In this document: in pieces, positions 6,466-10,238 of the stretch
Numbering within the stretch: the first letter of the stretch is position 1
Layout of the letters: each line of letters starts with the position of its first letter
Source of the DNA: Acanthamoeba sp. SK_2022b
Taxonomy: Eukaryota > Discosea > Longamoebia > Acanthamoebidae
Direction of reading: 5' to 3'
NCBI GenBank assembly: GCA_027943245.1
Contig: JANDJZ010001166.1
Coordinates: 1 to 10,238 of the forward strand
DNA length: 10,238 nucleotides
Program-made: the position numbers and the translations under genes
Notes under the pieces: model-generated
The model's database searches: none
What the model was told of the DNA's origin: nothing
The model's input: only the letters and a program-made list of their open reading frames with translations

Positions 6466-9404
6466 TGAGTGTACCGCTGGCGTTGATGACCAGAGGGCCT
6501 CTGCCGAGGCGATGGCGGGCGAGGCCGTAGGCGCGCCGGGCCAGGGGCACCGCGACCGCGCGCCAGAGGTAGGCGGGGACCGCGCACGGGTCGGCCAGCG
6601 AGTGGCGCTGGGCGATGAAGAGGACGGCGAGCAGCGCGAGGAGGGTGAGGGCGAGGTTGGCCAGCACGTTGCGGGTCACCCGCGCGGCGAGCACGTCGTC
6701 GCGCTTGGCGTAGTAGGCGCGCAGCAGGTGATTGGCCCGCGCCTTGTAGCATTCCTGGCGTGCCTCGGGCGTCTTGTTGCCGGCGCCGGAGTTTTCCGCG
6801 CAGTCGTCGGCCACGGGGCCCACGGCGCCGGCGTCCCACGCCGAGTAGTTAAAGGTGGCGGTGAGCGCGTCCAGGTCGACGTCGAGCGCGCGGAGGAGCT
6901 CGTAGACGATGCCCTTCTTCTGCAGGAAGAGGTCGCGGTAGACGGCCTCGCGGCGGACCGGGTCGGCCACGAGGCCGTCGATGGCCTCCTCGACCACCAG
7001 GCCCAGGCTCTGCCGGGGGATCGGAATGCCAAGCAGGCCGCACACGGTGCCCACCACGTCCAGGTTGCTGCGGGCCCGCTCCGCGCTGAGCCCGTAGGTC
7101 AGCGTCGACGCCGTCGCCGTCGCGTCCACGACCACCGCGGCGGCGTCGTCGTCGTCGTCCTGCCGCTTGGCGCCCTCGTAGTTGGCCGTGTCGTCGCCGC
7201 CGCCGTCGGAGCCGCCGATGGGCAGCTTGGGCTCGGGCAGGTCGCTCGTGTCCGACTCGGCCGGCGGGTAGTCGACGCTGACGCCCCGCCCGAGGCCGCT
7301 GCCGCGCTGGTACACGATCAGCGGGATCGCCTTGAGCTGCGGGTGCGTGCCGCCGTGGCCGCCTCGGTCGATGTGGCCGTGGTCCGACGTGACCACGAGC
7401 GTCGTGTCGTTGTCGAGCAGGTCGACCAGGCTCGCCAGCACCTCGGTCGTGTTGCTGATGGCCTGTAATAAATAAATACAAGTAAATTGAGTAAATACAC
7501 AAAAATAAAAAAAAAACGAACATTTCAAATAAAAATAAAAATGAATAAATAAAAATATAATATAATATAAATTATAATATTCAAATAAATTAATTAAATA
7601 TCACCTTCTGGTAGGTGTTGTAGGGGTTGTAGTCGGTGGTGACGCCGTGGATGTGGCCCATGTCGTCGACGGCCATGAAGTGCATCAGGAACAGGCGGTA
7701 GGGCATGTAGTCCGGCGACTTGGGGTCGAACGAGTTCAGGAGCATCTCCGCCGCCATCGGATCCGGCGACACCAGCTCGTACTCCTGTGACCACGTCAGT
7801 GGCGTGTGCGTGTGCGTGTGCGTGTGCGTGTGCGTGTGCGTGTGCGTGTGCGTGTGCGTGTGCGTGTGCGTGTTGCGTGTTGGTGGAAGGCGAACCCGAA
7901 GGGCGGTCTGGGTGATGGCGCCGTCGCCTCGCGATAGCTCGAGGTCGCTTCTGTACATGTGCGAGAGCCACGACACGCCCGCCACGGCCCTGGAGCGCAA
8001 GGCAGGCAAGGAAGGAGGAGACACCGCCGTGAGCCGCGCGTCGATCGCGTCGCCCCCCCCCCCGCGGAGTTGCACGCCACGCTGGCTGTACCTATGGACG
8101 CCGAACCGGCGCGCGGAGCGGAACATGGAGTCAAACACCATTTCCTTGCGCCCGTCATTGGCCAGGAACCTGCACAGCGTGACGTCAGCATTTTTATTTT
8201 ATTTATTATTTATTATTTATTTGTTTATTTTTTTTGTAAAAAATTGTGTCTGATTTTTGGTGGTGGCCTACCCGTTGACCTCGGGCGGCACGCCGGTGAC
8301 GAGCGAGGCCCAGTTGGGCACGGAGATGGTGGGCGTCGACGCGTAGATCTTCCACGCGCGCGAGTCCTCTGCAAAGTCCGGCCGCGTCACCAGCGCGCGC
8401 AGCTTCGGATTCTTCCAAAGGTCTACCAACGAGACACGACACGACACGACACGACACGACACGACACGACACGACACGACACGACACGACACGACACGTG
8501 TGGCTTTCAATGCACCGCACGCGCGCTGGAGACCAACGCGGGCACGGGGCGGACAGCGTACAGTCGTATCGCAGGCCATCGACGATGACGTAGACCACCT
8601 TGTGCTTGGAGAGGGAGATGTCCTGTTCGGGCACGTATTTGCCCGCGGTCGCGTTGGCCCTGTCGGCGTGCGGGTAATTGGCCAGGATGCGCTTGCCGTT
8701 GTTCATCCGCTTGAGCAGCTGGTCGCTCAGCAGCGCCGGCTGCTTCCCTGTACAGCCATTGCAACGCCACATATCACGCGCGCGTGCGTGTGCGTGTGCG
8801 GCATGAGCGTGTGTATGTCTCCCCTCGGAGAGTGGCGGGCCCAGCGGCGCGTGCCTGTGGTCTCGAGCAGATCATGGGTGCCGTGCAAGAGGATGAGCGC
8901 CAGCAGCGCGGCGCCCACCACTATCAACGCCACCAATCCGCAGTTGTACCTGTTGATTGGTTGGTTGGTGGTAAGTTGTTTGTTTGTTGGTTGGTTGGTG
9001 TCAACCGCGTAGTCCACTGCCCCGCTCACATCGCGCCTTTTTTGGGGTGGGTTGTCGACATGCGTACCGTCGCCGTGCCAGCTTGCGGGCGGATCGAGCG
9101 GCCCACCACAGCCTCAGGGCAGCCACCCCGCCGCTCTCCACGTCCGCCTCTCCTCCCCTGTGTGTGGGCATAGCGTTTATTTATTTATTATTTATTATTT
9201 ATTATTCGTTTTTTGTTTTGGGTGTAGCGCGTACCTGTGGTGGCGGCGACGGCGCAGGTTGTGGTGGCCACCACCGTTGGGCGTCGCCTCAGCTTCTGTC
9301 TCCTCGAGTGGCGAGGGAGACGGGCTCCTGTGGACACCCGCACCATATTCATCGTCAACCCCCTCCGCGTCGGCCACCCCGCCATCTTCCTGCCTCGCTT
9401 CCAT
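4806..9404 (-). CDS. Membrane-bound alkaline-phosphatase-superfamily phosphodiesterase/transferase, GPI ethanolamine-phosphate-transferase-like, 14 exons
   Basis: Exons: 9404-9235, 9157-9068, 8949-8855, 8747-8562, 8422-8272, 8169-8092, 7989-7896, 7784-7605, 7462-6475, 6370-6177, 6027-5864, 5763-5589, 5504-5390 and 5281-4806 (TAA); about 1051 residues. A cytosolic acidic then Arg/His-rich N-terminus precedes a membrane anchor near 90-110. The catalytic domain has the superfamily metal and nucleophile set: Asp 175 (VIVDGLRYD), Thr 212 (TPTISVPNWASLVTG), Asp 328 and His 332 (VDDMGHIHG), Asp 375, His 376 and His 384 (SDHGHIDRGGHGG). The closely spaced last two histidines resemble GPI ethanolamine-phosphate transferases (PIG-N/O/G) more than classical NPPs. 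NXT/S sequons such as NATA, NTTE, NKTP and NYSA suggest a luminal or exterior face. About six more membrane segments follow from residue 650, then a polar, acidic C-terminal tail. The substrate is unknown; a divergent type I phosphodiesterase is the alternative. Exon 2 and the 5' boundary of exon 11 (6027 or 6024) are the least certain. Confidence 0.83.
5282..5389 (-). other. Stop-free 108-base intron 13 with complementary C11/G11 runs around a 12-base palindrome
   Basis: The donor is GTGCGC (5389) and the acceptor ACAG (5282). The length is a multiple of three and the frame through it is open, so retention would insert 36 residues between two membrane segments. In gene sense, eleven C (5373-5363) are followed by eleven G (5310-5300), able to form an 11-base-pair stem whose loop contains TGTGTCGACACA (5338-5327). 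Confidence 0.65.
5329..5336. other. Intronic palindrome TGTCGACA, site 4
   Basis: In phosphodiesterase intron 13. It extends to 12 bases, TGTGTCGACACA (5327-5338), between the C11 and G11 runs. Confidence 0.8.
5505..5588 (-). other. GC-AG intron 12 of the phosphodiesterase gene
   Basis: Exon 12 ends ASYQ at CAG (5591-5589), followed by GCAAGC, close to the strong AG/GCAAGT consensus of GC-AG introns. The acceptor is GTGCAG (5505), and exon 13 resumes in frame with AAMVVERYLF. The intron holds ten C in gene sense just after the donor (5579-5570) and an (AG)10 microsatellite at 5534-5553. Confidence 0.7.
5789..5843. repeat. CG/TGTGCG/TG alternating repeat in phosphodiesterase intron 11
   Basis: An alternating purine-pyrimidine tract that starts as CG repeats, passes through TGTGCG units and ends as TG repeats. 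It sits wholly in intron 11 (5863-5764). Such tracts can adopt Z-DNA. Confidence 0.85.
6075..6148. repeat. (GT)n microsatellite in phosphodiesterase intron 10
   Basis: Seventy-four bases of GT repeat, interrupted once by a C at 6116, flanked on the left by CG and CA alternation from 6062. It lies in intron 10 (6176-6028) and reads as CA repeat in gene sense. Confidence 0.95.
6371..6474 (-). repeat. Phosphodiesterase intron 9, almost entirely trinucleotide repeat
   Basis: The intron runs from GTACAC (6474) to GTGTAG (6371). It holds (AAC)18 at 6411-6464 and a CAT repeat at 6377-6398, on the plus strand. The exon before and the exon after are in different frames, so removal is needed for the full protein. 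If retained, exon 9 would run through poly-Leu and poly-Met and stop at TAG (6373-6371), which is also the acceptor. Confidence 0.75.
7463..7604 (-). other. AT-rich intron 8 of the phosphodiesterase gene
   Basis: A 142-base intron, donor GTGATA (7604), acceptor TTACAG (7463), made almost only of A and T (plus strand AATAAATA-type units). It lies between two very GC-rich exons. It is one of five AT-rich introns (also thiolase 1, carnitine acyltransferase 1, phosphodiesterase 1 and 5) that lack CA or G/C runs. Confidence 0.8.
7804..7873. repeat. GTGTGC hexanucleotide repeat, about 11.7 copies, in phosphodiesterase intron 7
   Basis: A perfect tandem hexamer of 70 bases, filling most of intron 7 (7895-7785). 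It ends where the pattern breaks to TGTTGCGTGT. Confidence 0.95.
8170..8271 (-). other. AT-rich intron 5 of the phosphodiesterase gene carrying a CRE-type palindrome
   Basis: Donor GTAGGC (8271), acceptor GTGCAG (8170). Bases 8190-8240 are TTTA/TTATT-rich. TGACGTCA at 8180-8187 lies ten bases inside the acceptor. The 11-mer TGACGTCAGCA is shared with the divergent promoter at 9500. Confidence 0.7.
8434..8498. repeat. ACACG pentanucleotide repeat, 13 perfect copies, in phosphodiesterase intron 4
   Basis: Sixty-five bases of perfect pentamer next to the acceptor of intron 4 (8561-8423). In gene sense the unit is CGTGT. Copy number is likely variable between strains. Confidence 0.95.
8748..8854 (-). 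other. GC-AG intron 3 of the phosphodiesterase gene
   Basis: Exon 3 carries the membrane anchor and ends at ACCACAG, followed by GCACGC (8854), the same hexamer as the GC donor in the carnitine acyltransferase gene. The acceptor is TGTACAG (8748). The joined frame reads HDLLETTG then KQPALLSDQ. No GT site in the stretch gives the needed phase at usable distance. Confidence 0.55.
9053..9060. other. Intronic palindrome TGTCGACA, site 5
   Basis: In phosphodiesterase intron 2 (9067-8950), seven bases inside the donor. The gene-sense 13-mer GCATGTCGACAAC is identical to that of site 6. Confidence 0.75.
9158..9234 (-). other. AT-rich intron 1 of the phosphodiesterase gene
   Basis: A 77-base intron, donor GTACGC (9234), acceptor ACACAG (9158), with a TTTATTATT-type tract at 9176-9206 on the plus strand resembling that of intron 5. 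Its acceptor defines the 90-base exon 2, which is open, GC-rich and phase-preserving. Confidence 0.6.
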
Positions 9405-9641
9405 CTTCGCGACGGAAACGTTATGCGCCGTTCGGGGCCTTTCTCGGAGATGTTGATGTTTACGAAACGTTTCGGAAATGCATTTGAGTATTAAAAGGAT
9501 GACGTCAGCAAGCCCGGGAATTGGCATCTGCGGATCGCGTTGCGGGTGCGGCAAAGAACGAAGAAAGAGAGGGCAAGGTAAGATAAACGAGGGCAGCGGA
9601 AACACAAGGGCAGAGGGACCCACAGGGGCGACGACGGCAAG
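9405..9641. promoter_or_regulatory. Divergent promoter region between phosphodiesterase (minus) and channel (plus) genes
   Basis: The two proposed start codons are 237 bases apart and point away from each other. The interval holds CGAAACGTTTCG, a perfect 12-base palindrome (9463-9474), the CRE-type octamer TGACGTCA (9500-9507) and an AT-rich patch, ATTAAAAGG (9490-9498), that could be TATA-like. Either palindrome could act on both genes. A good donor-like CAAG/GTAAGA at 9574-9583 might mark a 5' UTR intron of the channel gene, but no convincing partner acceptor is seen. Confidence 0.5.
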
Positions 9642-10238
9642 ATGTTCATGTGGACGGTGGGATACACGGTGGGGGACATGATGTACATCGCCCAGACCAC
9701 AGCCGACCAGCGCCGCGCCAACTGGTTCAGCAAGGTGCACTGCCCCCCCCCAATACTCCCCATTAAATAGCCACAATGTCAACAATGTCCTAATTCGGCA
9801 ACGTGTTGGCCACACCGTGGGATGGCGCGTGTGCAGGGGTTGTGGGTGTTGCTGTTGCTCTGCTTCCTGGCCTACACCGGATATCAGGTCTATCTCAGCT
9901 ACCAGTCCTACACCAATCCCGACTGGTACGCGCGTGTGAGCGCCATGTGATTGGCTCGTGACGCGTGGCTCATGCTTGGAGGCCGCTTCGAGCGCAGGTC
10001 GACTGGCGTCAGGTTCTCTGATAGCTTGGCCTTCCCCACGGTCCTCATCTGCCCCATGACCAAGAAGAAGAACCTGCTGTGCGTGTCTCTCTCTCTCCCT
10101 TGTCACGGTCCCACATTGCTGGCCGTGAGCCTCACTCCGCCGCTCTACCCGGTGCAACCCCGTGCATGTCGACAACAAATCAATCACGTCTTGGACCGTC
10201 ACAGAATGGAGAGCCTGCAGTGCAGCGAGTTCAACGAG
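9642..10238 (+). CDS. DEG/ENaC/ASIC-like amiloride-sensitive cation channel, N-terminal part, four exons
   Basis: Exons: 9642-9734, 9837-9925, 9998-10078 and 10205-10238, phases consistent, 99 residues so far; the gene continues past the right edge. A short cytosolic N-terminus (about 31 residues) is followed by a first membrane helix, LWVLLLLCFLAYTGYQVYL (residues 33-51), then a Tyr-rich stretch and FSDSLAFPTVLICPM. This fits the start of Pfam ASC channels: a basic/aromatic pre-helix segment, TM1, then the FPxVTxC motif that opens the extracellular domain. The family forms trimeric sodium-selective channels with two membrane helices per subunit; the second helix and selectivity filter would lie outside. 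The usual His-Gly gating motif before TM1 is not evident, with VGD at about that place. Start chosen: the first ATG in frame after an upstream in-frame TAA. Other two-TM proteins cannot be excluded from 99 residues. Confidence 0.6.
10167..10174. other. Intronic palindrome TGTCGACA, site 6
   Basis: In channel intron 3 (10079-10204), thirty bases before the acceptor end. Shares GCATGTCGACAAC with site 5, although the two genes lie on opposite strands. Confidence 0.75.

Noticed and set aside
5949..6839. Long minus-strand ORF with poly-Val, poly-Asp and poly-His/Thr stretches
   Set aside because: It joins part of exon 10 with repeats of introns 9 and 10 and the wrong frame of exon 9. Only residues encoded by 6370-6177 are supported as protein.
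6293..7468. Plus-strand ORF of 391 codons
   Set aside because: Antisense shadow of GC-rich exon 9 of the phosphodiesterase gene, running through the trinucleotide repeats. It has no recognisable motif.
8434..8498. Tandem ACACG units as a possible CRISPR array
   Set aside because: Units are five bases with no spacers and sit in an intron. It is a simple microsatellite.
9499..9625. Upstream exon of the channel gene starting at ATG 9499 with donor CAAG/GTAAGA at 9577
   Set aside because: The donor is good, but the ATG frame ends in a phase that does not fit the CACAG acceptor at 9625, and the intron would be only 48 bases. The ATG also overlaps the CRE-type site.
9195..10202. Minus-strand ORF of 335 codons covering the divergent spacer and the channel exons
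   Set aside because: Only the part from the ATG at 9404 to 9235 fits the phosphodiesterase gene. The rest is antisense to the channel exons and the spacer.

Overview
This window reads as nuclear DNA of a GC-rich unicellular eukaryote. No reading frame covers a whole protein. Four recognisable proteins appear only when short exons are joined across phase-consistent introns of about 70-330 bases. The exons are very GC-rich at third codon positions. The introns are full of oligo-G/C runs, CA/TG and other microsatellites, or AT-rich stretches. Two proteins have predicted mitochondrial leaders. One is a luminal/extracellular enzyme with N-glycosylation sequons, and one looks like an amiloride-sensitive-channel relative. 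The species cannot be named from the sequence. A GC-rich free-living protist (an amoebozoan, apusomonad or early holozoan) would fit.

Layout, left to right. Bases 92-1377, minus strand: 5' part of a mitochondrial acetoacetyl-CoA thiolase, five exons, running off the left edge in an intron. Bases 1378-1876: its upstream region with two CCAAT boxes. Bases 1877-4690, minus: a complete carnitine O-acyltransferase, eight exons, about 631 residues. Bases 4691-4805: a 115-base spacer. Bases 4806-9404, minus: a complete 14-exon gene for a membrane phosphodiesterase/transferase of the alkaline phosphatase superfamily, about 1051 residues, resembling GPI ethanolamine-phosphate transferases. Bases 9405-9641: a divergent promoter region with a CRE-type site and a 12-base palindrome. 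Bases 9642-10238, plus: first four exons of a DEG/ENaC-like channel running off the right edge.

The thiolase and carnitine acyltransferase both handle mitochondrial acetyl-CoA and lie in the same orientation, but eukaryotic gene order gives no proof of a joint role. I see no mobile element, RNA gene, CRISPR array or defence-type cassette.

The most unusual signals are in the 28 inferred introns. The 8-base palindrome TGTCGACA occurs six times, always in an intron. Donors have C at position +4 in 23 of 28 cases. Runs of 8-11 C lie just after the donor in seven introns. Three introns appear to use GC-AG boundaries.
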